The notes under the pieces are model-generated. The model ran no database searches, was not told the DNA's origin, and saw only the letters and a list, made by a program, of their open reading frames with translations. Source: Candidatus Woesearchaeota archaeon (GTDB lineage Archaea > Nanobdellota > Nanobdellia > Woesearchaeales > ARS49). From it: DNA of 64,000 bases. The DNA lies in NCBI GenBank assembly GCA_019322895.1, contig JAHWHZ010000003.1, forward strand, positions 62,001 through 126,000, written 5' to 3'. This document shows, one piece after another, positions 50,995-57,941 of this stretch; the first letter of the stretch is position 1; every line of letters begins with the position of its first letter. A program made the position numbers and the translations under genes.

Positions 50995-51207
50995 ATGAAG
51001 ATAATCTTTACAGCGCATGCAGAAAAAAGAATTCAAAAAAGAAAAATACTGAAAGAAGAGGTTATTCTGGCAATTAAACAACCAGACAAGACAATAAAGA
51101 AACACGGCAAATACTATTTTCAGAAGAGACTGCAGAGAGGAACAATTGAAGTGTGCTGTGAAAAAACCGAAAACAATATATACGCAATTACCGTATATTG
51201 GATGTAA
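50995..51207 (+). CDS. DUF4258-like small protein, probable toxin
   Basis: 70 residues: FTAHAEKRIQKRKILKEEVI, then TIKKHGKYYFQKRLQRG and IYAITVYWM, the pattern of DUF4258 proteins related to RelE-type ribosome-dependent RNases. Paired with a DUF2283 gene 1 nt downstream, an arrangement often seen in archaea and cyanobacteria and suspected to be a toxin-antitoxin pair. Confidence 0.72.
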   Translation: MKIIFTAHAEKRIQKRKILKEEVILAIKQPDKTIKKHGKYYFQKRLQRGTIEVCCEKTENNIYAITVYWM

Positions 51208-51208
51208 A

Positions 51209-51424
51209 ATGGAAATAAACTATGATAAAGAAGCAGATGCATTGTACATAGAGCTTCGCAAGGGAGAATTTGCAAAGAACAAAAAAATAGATGATTTTAC
51301 CATAATTGACCTTGACAAAGACGGAAATGTTTTAGGCATAGAATTCCTGGAAGTCAGCAAAAGAATACCAAAAGAGTCGCTTTCTCAAGTGAATGTAAAG
51401 AACCTGCCTGTAGTGGCTGCATAA
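51209..51424 (+). CDS. DUF2283 protein, probable antitoxin partner
   Basis: 71 residues beginning MEINYDKEADALYIELRKGE, with IIDLDKDGNVLGIEFLE: clear DUF2283. ATG 51209 follows the preceding stop by 1 nt. Function is unknown for the family; pairing with DUF4258 suggests neutralisation. Confidence 0.82.
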   Translation: MEINYDKEADALYIELRKGEFAKNKKIDDFTIIDLDKDGNVLGIEFLEVSKRIPKESLSQVNVKNLPVVAA

Positions 51425-51455
51425 GCTCTGGAACTTAATTTTGAGATTGATAAAG

Positions 51456-51968
51456 ATGAGAGAATTAACAGAATCAAGAGAAGAATTTAATCAAAGAATG
51501 CAATCTTATATTGCAATGATTATCCAGACAGAGTATAAACCATTTTCAGATGATTTTTTTATTGAAAATGGATTAAATGTGCCAAATAGCAGGATAGCTT
51601 ACACTCCTCCTTCTTGGACCGGGGCAGAATATTCTCCTAGTTTTATCTCTGTCTACGGCACAGATGAAAAACCAGAAGAATGGAGAGAAGAAATAGTTCC
51701 AGATATAGTCTCATCAGAAAGATATCTTATTTGTGATGATTATTCAGATGAGGGGGAAACTTTTGAGATTGCAATGATCAGATTAGTTCAGCAGGGAGTT
51801 AAATTAGAAGATATTTGGTGTATTTCAAGAGATGGAAATTCTGATATTGAAAAAAAGATAGTTTTAGATACTGCTTTTGAATGGCATCAATATAGAAAAA
51901 AACGAAAGGGGTTGACTAGAATAATTTTAGAAGAGTTGGGTTTTGAATTTCCTTCTTTAAAATTGTAA
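51456..51968 (+). CDS. Hypothetical protein, 170 residues
   Basis: Acidic soluble protein with no recognised domain; segment PDIVSSERYLICDDYSDEG is notable. Lies inside the R1-R2 interval as cargo. ATG 51456 is preferred over an upstream in-frame TTG. Confidence 0.55.
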   Translation: MRELTESREEFNQRMQSYIAMIIQTEYKPFSDDFFIENGLNVPNSRIAYTPPSWTGAEYSPSFISVYGTDEKPEEWREEIVPDIVSSERYLICDDYSDEGETFEIAMIRLVQQGVKLEDIWCISRDGNSDIEKKIVLDTAFEWHQYRKKRKGLTRIILEELGFEFPSLKL

Positions 51969-51978
51969 ATTAAGAGCA

Positions 51979-52070
51979 AATCCTCCCTGCCCCATTTTAA
52001 TACCAAAATTCTTCCGATTTTTCAAGAAATATTTTCGGTTTTTTCTGGCAAACGCATAAAAAGAATAAAA
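51979..52070 (+). repeat. Direct repeat R2: tRNA-Pro 3' end plus promoter repeat copy 3
   Basis: Matches R1 along its length; the tRNA-derived part agrees with tRNA-Pro at 16 of 18 bases. TTCCGATTTT at 52012; TATA-like ATAAAAAG at 52056-52063 lies ~27 nt before the tRNA fragment at 52089. Confidence 0.82.
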
Positions 52071-52088
52071 TCAATAAAAAAAAAAAGA

Positions 52089-52139
52089 AGTGGCCGAATC
52101 TGGTAAGGCACCAGACTAAGACCAGGTGAGGTTACCCGC
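52089..52139 (+). repeat. Partial copy of downstream tRNA, D arm to variable arm
   Basis: AGTGGCCGAATCTGGTAAGG continuing to GGTTACCCGC aligns with the tRNA at 52186 from the acceptor-D junction to the variable arm, with scattered changes. Keeps the CTAAG anticodon core. No acceptor or T arm. Confidence 0.78.
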
Positions 52140-52185
52140 AGAAATAATAATGTTCACGAAGTATATAAGCTTTGTGGTCAGCAAA

Positions 52186-52296
52186 GCCGGAGTGATCCGA
52201 ATCAGGTAAGGAGCCTGACTAAGGATCAGGTGACGGTTACCCGCCGTCGTGTGGGTTCAAAAGTCGTGGTGGGAACTGAAACTCCCGCCTCCGGCG
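52186..52296 (+). tRNA. Type II tRNA, Leu anticodon AAG, T-loop intron
   Basis: Acceptor GCCGGAG/CTCCGGC, D stem TCC/GGA, anticodon stem CCTGA/TCAGG with loop CTAAGGA (AAG, 52221-52223), variable arm GACGG/CCGTC, T stem GTGGG/CCCGC. A 21-nt intron (52262-52282) in the T-loop has helix TTCA/TGAA and bulges AAA and ACT, giving TTCAAAT. A34 is rare in archaea and G73 is Ser-like, so identity is uncertain. Confidence 0.8.
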
Positions 52297-52340
52297 CTGA
52301 TAACACCAGCTTTATAAGACACGCAAATCTTTTTATTCTT

Positions 52341-52835
52341 ATGGCACTAGAATTAAAAATTGATGAAGAAATAACATTAAGACAGTTCAGTGCAAAAGAT
52401 GCTAAAACTATTTTTAATCTTATCGACAGGAACAGGGCTCACCTGAGCCAGCATAATGACAAAACATCTGGGAAATATCCTACTGAAGAGTCTGTACTGC
52501 AAAGCATTCAAAATCCCCCTAATCCTGAACGTCTTAGATTTGGTATTTGGGTGGATGATGCTTTTACAGGAACAATTAATCTCACTCCTTTTGGTTCTGG
52601 CAGGTTTGAGATCGGCTATTATCTTGGCAGTGAATTTCAGAAAAGAGGTTATATGACAAGATCAGTAAAGAGAATTGTTGAATACGCATTTAAAGAGAGG
52701 GATGCATCTGAAGTTTTTGCAAACGTACACCCAAATAAAACTGCAAGCATGGCTGTCCTGAAAAAAGCAGGTTTTTCTAGAATAGAAGGCAGACTGTCTG
52801 AAGATGGCGATTTGTATTATTCGATATGTAAATAG
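52341..52835 (+). CDS. GNAT acetyltransferase, RimJ/RimL type
   Basis: 164 residues. Starts MALELKIDEEITLRQFSAKD; acetyl-CoA site FQKRGYMTRSVKRIVEYAF and the following NVHPNKTASMAVLKKAGF are typical of the RimJ/RimL group that acetylates N-termini or other amines. ATG 52341 is used, with TTTATAAG centred 27 nt upstream; longer frames run into the tRNA gene. Confidence 0.88.
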   Translation: MALELKIDEEITLRQFSAKDAKTIFNLIDRNRAHLSQHNDKTSGKYPTEESVLQSIQNPPNPERLRFGIWVDDAFTGTINLTPFGSGRFEIGYYLGSEFQKRGYMTRSVKRIVEYAFKERDASEVFANVHPNKTASMAVLKKAGFSRIEGRLSEDGDLYYSICK

Positions 52836-52843
52836 TGCTGAAG

Positions 52844-53011
52844 TTATTTCAACAGCCTGAATTTTGATGTTGCAATCAAGGCAATTCCTATGATGCCTAT
52901 AGTGATTCTTGCTGATAATGGAAGAATTCCAAAGAACATCAGGATTGCACTAATCAAAGCTAAAATAACGCCTGCAGTGAATTGAATTATTGCAAATTTC
53001 TTTTTATTCAT
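52844..53011 (-). CDS. 55-residue two-TM membrane protein
   Basis: Begins MNKKKFAIIQFTAGVILALI, with a second helix ITIGIIGIALIATSK and tail FRLLK. Short but coherent membrane protein on the minus strand between the acetyltransferase and the next small membrane gene. Confidence 0.6.
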   Translation of the reverse strand: MNKKKFAIIQFTAGVILALISAILMFFGILPLSARITIGIIGIALIATSKFRLLK

Positions 53012-53026
53012 ATTAATCAACCAAAA

Positions 53027-53239
53027 TCACATTCCTAAAAACTTCATCAGCTCATACACAAGAAAAGCTGGCCAAACTAACGCTTTCAAGACACCCAGAA
53101 CTCCGTTCCAGAATCCTGTTGCAGTTGATATGTAATACACTGCTGCTCCGATAAATCCCAGGAAGTAGAATCCTCCTGCAGGACCGTGCCTGTGAATGTG
53201 CTTTGTTGGTCTGATTCTTTGTCTTTTCTTTTTCGCCAT
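53027..53239 (-). CDS. Small membrane protein, ~70 residues
   Basis: Basic N-terminus (MAKKKRQRIRPTKHIHRHGP) followed by two membrane helices. ATG 53239 is preferred to the GTG three codons earlier, with a GTGAT near it. Directly downstream of the PNPOx-like gene, overlapping its stop region. Confidence 0.6.
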   Translation of the reverse strand: MAKKKRQRIRPTKHIHRHGPAGGFYFLGFIGAAVYYISTATGFWNGVLGVLKALVWPAFLVYELMKFLGM

Positions 53240-53244
53240 TAATA

Positions 53245-53673
53245 TCACTTAAGTTTTCTTATTATGGTCATCTTCATGCCATACTTATTGAAGAACCTGA
53301 TGAGATTAGGTGTTATTATCAGCCAAACCATATCGCCGTAAGGCTTTTTCTTCAGGTAGATTGCACTTCCAGGCCTTTTCTTGATGAACATCTTCTGGAG
53401 TGCAGCTGCTTTTTCCTCAGGAATTAATTTAACTATGCCGTCTATCTGCGCCCCTTTAGTATATTTTGCATCTGCATATACCAAAGAAACTTTCTTGTTC
53501 TTTGCAAGATTCACATATTTCCTGCTGCTCTTGGATGTAACTAAAACTATCTGTTTGCCTTTCCAGACAGAAGTCATTATAGCAGACTCAGGTTTTCCAG
53601 CTGGACTGCTTGTGGAAAGTACACAGAATCTTTGCCTTTCCAGAAAAGTCTTTATATTTTTTGGGATTCTCAT
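53245..53673 (-). CDS. Pyridoxamine 5'-phosphate oxidase-like flavin-binding protein
   Basis: 142 residues, split-barrel PNPOx fold: FLERQRFCVLSTSSPAGKPE, IVLVTSKSSRKYVNL and the C-terminal strand MVWLIITPNLIRFF. Family members bind FMN, F420 or haem; cofactor here is not deducible. Confidence 0.8.
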   Translation of the reverse strand: MRIPKNIKTFLERQRFCVLSTSSPAGKPESAIMTSVWKGKQIVLVTSKSSRKYVNLAKNKKVSLVYADAKYTKGAQIDGIVKLIPEEKAAALQKMFIKKRPGSAIYLKKKPYGDMVWLIITPNLIRFFNKYGMKMTIIRKLK

Positions 53674-53781
53674 TTTAGATAGAATTTGATTTTTGTGTAT
53701 TTAAACTTTTCTTTTTAAATCAACTCAAAACAAATCGCAAATCTTATTAATGATGCCCGTTTTCTGCACTGTGGTGGGATT

Positions 53782-54477
53782 ATGGATCCAGATTATAAGT
53801 TGCAGTTTGCATCATTTTTATTTGCGAGAAATGCCTTGCAGTTTGGAAGATTTGAATTGAGAAGCAAAAGAATTTCTCCTTATTACTTGGATCTAGGCCA
53901 GATAAATAGCGGTCCAGGACTGGTGACACTGGGGAATTATTATGTGCAGTTCATCAATCACTTGATTGGAGAAGAGCAGATTCGCATACCTGACTGCTTG
54001 TTTGGCCCTGCTTACAAGGGAATCTCTATAGCAAATGCAGCAGTCATTCAGTGCGAGAATAAATTTAAATTTGATGTTAAGTTCAGTTCTGCAAGAAAAG
54101 AAAAAAAAGAGCATGGTGATGCAAGTGAGTTCCTGGGCTATACGCCAACTAAGGATGATGTTGTCTTGATTCTTGATGATGCTTTTTCAACAGGCAGGTC
54201 AATTGAAGATGCTCGGCTTTCTATACTCCGCAGCACAGAAGAAAAATCCAGCATTGATGCTGTTGTTGTTGCTTTAGATAGAAAAGAGACCACAATAAAC
54301 AAAAGAAGTGCTGCCAAGAATTTCTGGGCCAAATATGGAATTCCAGTGTTCAGCCTTCTGACAGTATATGACTTGATTGATAACCTGCATAATAAGGAAA
54401 TAGAAGGCAGAATCGCCTTGACAGATGAAAACAAGGCAGATATAGAAAAGTATCTAGAACAATACGGTGCTGATTAG
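53782..54477 (+). CDS. pyrE: Orotate phosphoribosyltransferase-like protein
   Basis: 231 residues. Type I PRTase with the PRPP-binding signature VVLILDDAFSTGRSI, upstream GPAYKGISIA and the flexible-loop RKEKKEHG. Overall layout matches PyrE, which makes OMP from orotate and PRPP in pyrimidine synthesis. Overlaps the convergent gene by 4 nt. Confidence 0.85.
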   Translation: MDPDYKLQFASFLFARNALQFGRFELRSKRISPYYLDLGQINSGPGLVTLGNYYVQFINHLIGEEQIRIPDCLFGPAYKGISIANAAVIQCENKFKFDVKFSSARKEKKEHGDASEFLGYTPTKDDVVLILDDAFSTGRSIEDARLSILRSTEEKSSIDAVVVALDRKETTINKRSAAKNFWAKYGIPVFSLLTVYDLIDNLHNKEIEGRIALTDENKADIEKYLEQYGAD

Positions 54478-55139
54478 CGTCCGCCATATGCTGGCAGTCT
54501 TTTTCCTATGGTTTCTCCAAGATATAAGTCAGGAACACGTAATGCCTGGCGCATAATCCTTGTTTTTGTCGGTATCTCTGTTCCTTTTAGCCGGCCTTCC
54601 ATTGCATACTTGTTAAACAGGTCTGCTGTTGCCTGCACTTCTTCTCCGCTGTAGCCTGTGATTACAACATAGATATGGCTGTATGCCTGCACTACTTTTA
54701 TGAGCCCTTGTTTTGGCTGGAAATAATCCCTGCAGTTTCCTTTTACGCCTAATAGTGTTGCGACAAGAGGATTGTTGCATGGAGTTCCTACCACAATTCC
54801 ATTGCTCATCCGATAGTCAAAATCACTTTCTCCAATTGTTTTCACTGGAAATTCCTGCGGGTACACCTCTACCTGATATGTTCCGTCAAAAGGCTTTCCT
54901 GCTCTGTAAAGATATGGCAGCATTTTGATGATATCATTGATTGCATTTATTTCGCCGCTATCCAGTCTTGAACCTCCTTTAATTATGTTTGCATTGAATG
55001 TATGTCCTGTAAAGAAATAATAAGGATATCCTGATAATGTATAATCCTGGAATACAGGCAGTCCTGTTTTTCCTGGCACAATCAATATGACAAGTATTAA
55101 TATTGCAACTCCTGCAATGAACAATGTGTTTATTTTCAT
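54474..55139 (-). CDS. S-layer-C-domain-like exported protein 1
   Basis: 221 residues: N-terminal membrane anchor (~6-24), then a domain whose IVVGTPCNNPLVATLLG and GLIKVVQAYSHIYVVITGYS resemble the C-terminal motif of archaeal S-layer proteins (pattern VGxPCxN ... GYxxxxV). Tandem with a paralogue at 55186. Likely envelope-located. Confidence 0.72.
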   Translation of the reverse strand: MKINTLFIAGVAILILVILIVPGKTGLPVFQDYTLSGYPYYFFTGHTFNANIIKGGSRLDSGEINAINDIIKMLPYLYRAGKPFDGTYQVEVYPQEFPVKTIGESDFDYRMSNGIVVGTPCNNPLVATLLGVKGNCRDYFQPKQGLIKVVQAYSHIYVVITGYSGEEVQATADLFNKYAMEGRLKGTEIPTKTRIMRQALRVPDLYLGETIGKRLPAYGGR

Positions 55140-55185
55140 TGTATCTCTCTTTTTTATGCAAATAAGGAGGTCTGTTATTTAAATC

Positions 55186-55854
55186 TTATTCAAATCCGAT
55201 ATAAAATCGCATTCCAAGTGCGGATAATTCGTCTGTTCTTGTTGTGCGCGCGCTTGGCGTTGTTCTCGCTCCCCTCAATGGCGTTCCTTCTGCCTGCCTG
55301 CTGACACTTATCTGGTTGCTGTCAAGCTTTCCAAGCTGCAGAGCTGAAAGAAAATATCTTGCAGCATTCAATACATCGCCGTCACTGTGGCCTGTTATTA
55401 TGAGATATGTGTGTCCGTCTTTGTCCATGAGCTTGACAAACCCTTCTCCTGGCGGGAAAAAGGTCCTGCAGTCCTGTGCATTCAATAGTTCTGCGATTGC
55501 CTTGTTGTGGCAGGGTATTCCAACAAGTATTGCGTCTGTTGTCTTGTAGTCAATCTCGTCTTCTACAAACACCCTGTTTGCAAGTCCTTCTGGCGGCAGG
55601 CTCATCACTAAATCCGGGCGGATTCTTTTCATGAGCATGTACTGATCTGGCAGTCTTTCTATTATCAGGTTTGCTGCAGTTATCTCTCCCATGTCTCTTG
55701 TCTTTCCCTTTATTATAACTGCATCAAATTCAGGGCCAAAGAATGTGGGATATTGGGATAATGTAGGTGCCATTCCTGTTGTCTGCCCAGGCATCATGAA
55801 GCCCAGTGCAGCTACTAAAACAACCATGAGAAGTATTATTAGTGCGTTTCTCAT
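55186..55854 (-). CDS. S-layer-C-domain-like exported protein 2
   Basis: 222 residues, paralogue of the downstream gene (46-nt gap): anchor helix, AVIIKGKTRDMGEITAANLI, ILVGIPCHNKAIAELLN and GFVKLMDKDGHTYLIITGHS. The C-terminal ~40 residues differ. Probably a local duplication with shared envelope role. Confidence 0.72.
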   Translation of the reverse strand: MRNALIILLMVVLVAALGFMMPGQTTGMAPTLSQYPTFFGPEFDAVIIKGKTRDMGEITAANLIIERLPDQYMLMKRIRPDLVMSLPPEGLANRVFVEDEIDYKTTDAILVGIPCHNKAIAELLNAQDCRTFFPPGEGFVKLMDKDGHTYLIITGHSDGDVLNAARYFLSALQLGKLDSNQISVSRQAEGTPLRGARTTPSARTTRTDELSALGMRFYIGFE

Positions 55855-55977
55855 TTTCCTCTTTTTTAGAGGATTAGAATTTACCTGTATTTAAGCTTTT
55901 TTCTTATTTAGAAGCAAATATGCTTTATTTCTTAATGTGCTTTGCTTCTAAACTGAAAAAGACAAACTATCTGACTC

Positions 55978-56583
55978 TTAATTTGTCTTTTTCTTGTTTC
56001 TGCCCCGAGACTGCACTTTCTCTAGTCTTTTCAATACTTTTTCAGCATCTGGATAAGCTTCTTTATAGCCTTCTAGAACTGCTTTAAGGCATTCTTCATA
56101 GATTTCATGATGCTTTGATTCTAATGCGCGATCTAACAAATGCAGATCAACTGCCTTGTCTTCTTCTTTTGTTGAGAAAAAGCTCAATCCAAAGTCAATG
56201 AAATGAATCTCATCACCTAAAATCATGTTTGATGTGGTCAAGTCTGCGTGGATTATGTCATTTGCATGAAGTTTTGCGACTTTTCTTCCGATTTCCTTTG
56301 ATAATTCAATATGATTCTTGTGCAAGACATCTCTTAACTTATCACCTTCAACAAAACTCATGCTTATCTGCATGTTCTTGTCATCCATCTCCAATAATTC
56401 TGGTCCAGGAACACCAATCTCTTTTAATTTAGTGAGAACTTTTGCTTCCCTTCTTGTTCTTGCTTTTCTTAGAGAAGTATCTAGATCTTTCTGCCGATAA
56501 TCCTTGCTTATCCTGTCTTTCAAGACTTTATTTTCTTCTTTATACAGGATTGCTTCTGCTCCTTGGCCGATTATCTCTGTCAT
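55978..56583 (-). CDS. bud32: KEOPS complex kinase Bud32
   Basis: 201 residues, a minimal kinase fold: IIGQGAEAILYKEENKVLKD (short Gly loop and Lys), HANDIIHADLTTSNMIL (catalytic loop HxDxxxxN) and IHFIDFGLSF (DFG). C-terminal basic tail. In archaea Bud32 acts with Kae1 in the KEOPS complex for t6A37 tRNA modification; kae1 is not in this window. Confidence 0.93.
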   Translation of the reverse strand: MTEIIGQGAEAILYKEENKVLKDRISKDYRQKDLDTSLRKARTRREAKVLTKLKEIGVPGPELLEMDDKNMQISMSFVEGDKLRDVLHKNHIELSKEIGRKVAKLHANDIIHADLTTSNMILGDEIHFIDFGLSFFSTKEEDKAVDLHLLDRALESKHHEIYEECLKAVLEGYKEAYPDAEKVLKRLEKVQSRGRNKKKTN

Positions 56584-56621
56584 AGAATTAAAAATAGGAT
56601 TAGGTGTTTAAAAAGATTTGC

Positions 56622-57209
56622 TTAAACCTGTTTCTTAGGTATGATCAATTCAATATTTCTTATCTCAGAACCAGCTATTGGGTATGTTTTTCTTAATGAG
56701 TCCTGCATTGTTCTTTGGAACTTGCCTTGGAGTATCTCTCTCATCAGGACTTCGTATTTTGTTTTTGTTATTATTTTAGAAAGATATTCTTTTATTTGTT
56801 TTCTTATTGCTGACTTGACACCGCCCTGCGCTCTTCCTCTTGTCACTATGAGCGGTTTTACCCTGACTTTCTTTTCATCTGCTGTCTTGAACAGCATAGA
56901 ATCATCGATTTTTGACCTGTTTCTTCGCATCATTCTTTTTGTTGCAGCTGTGTTCAGCCTGTAGCCAATAAGGTCTGTCTGCAGTTTCTCGCCGACAACA
57001 CTGCTTATCAGGAATTTCAGCATAGTGTTCTGCTTTCTCGGGTCTCCTGTCACAGCAGCCATGCTGACAGTCAGTTTCCTGCCTATTGTTGCCTGCGGCT
57101 CTTCTACATGCATCTCTCCTATCTCTTTCTCATTGAAGAGCTTTGGGGCTATCACAGGAACCCATCTCTTCTTCTTCACTACTACTTTTGCTGCCTTTTT
57201 TTTAGCCAT
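56622..57209 (-). CDS. rps3ae: Ribosomal protein S3Ae (eS1)
   Basis: 195 residues. Basic N-terminus (KKKAAKVVVKKKRWVPVIAP), then the conserved eS1 core (LFNEKEIGEM, DPRKQNTMLKFLIS). Small-subunit protein specific to archaea and eukaryotes. Upstream of bud32 on the same strand with a 38-nt gap. Confidence 0.95.
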   Translation of the reverse strand: MAKKKAAKVVVKKKRWVPVIAPKLFNEKEIGEMHVEEPQATIGRKLTVSMAAVTGDPRKQNTMLKFLISSVVGEKLQTDLIGYRLNTAATKRMMRRNRSKIDDSMLFKTADEKKVRVKPLIVTRGRAQGGVKSAIRKQIKEYLSKIITKTKYEVLMREILQGKFQRTMQDSLRKTYPIAGSEIRNIELIIPKKQV

Positions 57210-57272
57210 GTTATTCTCAGAATTGATGTTTGGTTTATAAAGCTTTTTATTCTGCTATGCTGCCACAAGAAA

Positions 57273-57364
57273 CATTGCTGCCTGCGGAGTTCTCAAGTTT
57301 GCATGCCTGCTTTGATAAACCTGAGTTACAAGCAGGTTAAACAGCGTAACGAAGCGCAGCATTG
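57273..57364 (+). repeat. Structured 92-bp intergenic repeat, copy B
   Basis: Ends CATTGCTGC and GCAGCATTG; inner arm CTCAAGTTT/AAACCTGAG; GTTA/TAAC arm. Immediately followed by copy C, sharing 5 bp. Confidence 0.8.
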
Positions 57365-57452
57365 CTGCATTGCGAAGTTCTCAGATTCTTATGCTTGATA
57401 TGATAAATCTGAATTACAGGCAGTTTCAGCAGCAGAATGGAGCGCAGCATTG
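57360..57452 (+). repeat. Structured ~92-bp intergenic repeat, copy C
   Basis: Tandem to copy B. Inner arm TCAGATT/AATCTGA; ends as in the others. The 3' end abuts the stop codon of the 57458 gene. Confidence 0.8.
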
Positions 57453-57457
57453 CTGTC

Positions 57458-57763
57458 TTATTCTTCTACAACCTGTGGCTGGCTTAGCTCGCACTTGTCC
57501 TTGTAAGGGCATGGATTTTTTTGCCTGTTCTGCCACTCAATGCACTGTCTTTTATCCTGCCCGTCTTTAGTATCCTTGTATTCAATAAAATATGCTTTCC
57601 TGCCAGACAGCGGGCAATCTCCCACGCATAAGATTGCAAAAGAAACTGTCTTTCTTTTCCTGTACCTGGATGCAATCTTTTCTGCAGAATCAATTATCAT
57701 AGGGTCTTCATTGAACCTTTCTTCAGCTAAAATTTCTAAGTTTTTCTTGTCTGATTTTCCCAT
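57458..57763 (-). CDS. Hypothetical Cys-containing protein, ~101 residues
   Basis: Contains four Cys (FAILCVGDCPLSGRKAYFIE and CIEWQNRQKNPCPYKDKCEL), possibly a metal or Fe-S site. ATG 57763 is preferred over a GTG two codons upstream; GGTGG precedes it. No family recognised. Confidence 0.55.
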   Translation of the reverse strand: MGKSDKKNLEILAEERFNEDPMIIDSAEKIASRYRKRKTVSFAILCVGDCPLSGRKAYFIEYKDTKDGQDKRQCIEWQNRQKNPCPYKDKCELSQPQVVEE

Positions 57764-57883
57764 CTTCACCCACCAATACTTTAGAAAGTACTTGTCCTTT
57801 ATAAAATTATTCAGATATCCAGCAAATTTTTAAAAAATTTGACTAAAGCGCTCTTCGTTCAGGCTCCAGAAGCACCCCATTAG

Positions 57884-57902
57884 CTGTTTGCTTCGCAAAC
57901 AG
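57884..57902 (-). terminator. Hairpin downstream of gyrB
   Basis: CTGTTTGC-TTC-GCAAACAG, perfect 8-bp stem with 3-nt loop, 40 nt past the gyrB stop. No strong T-run, so only a possible terminator. Confidence 0.4.
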
Positions 57903-57941
57903 GGGCTCTACTCTTCTCTCGCCTTCACGATATCGCGCGAA

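Noticed and set aside
45839..52296. The three type II tRNAs as degraded pseudogenes
   Set aside because: All stems pair well once a T-loop intron is removed, and the intron helices covary, so decay is unlikely.
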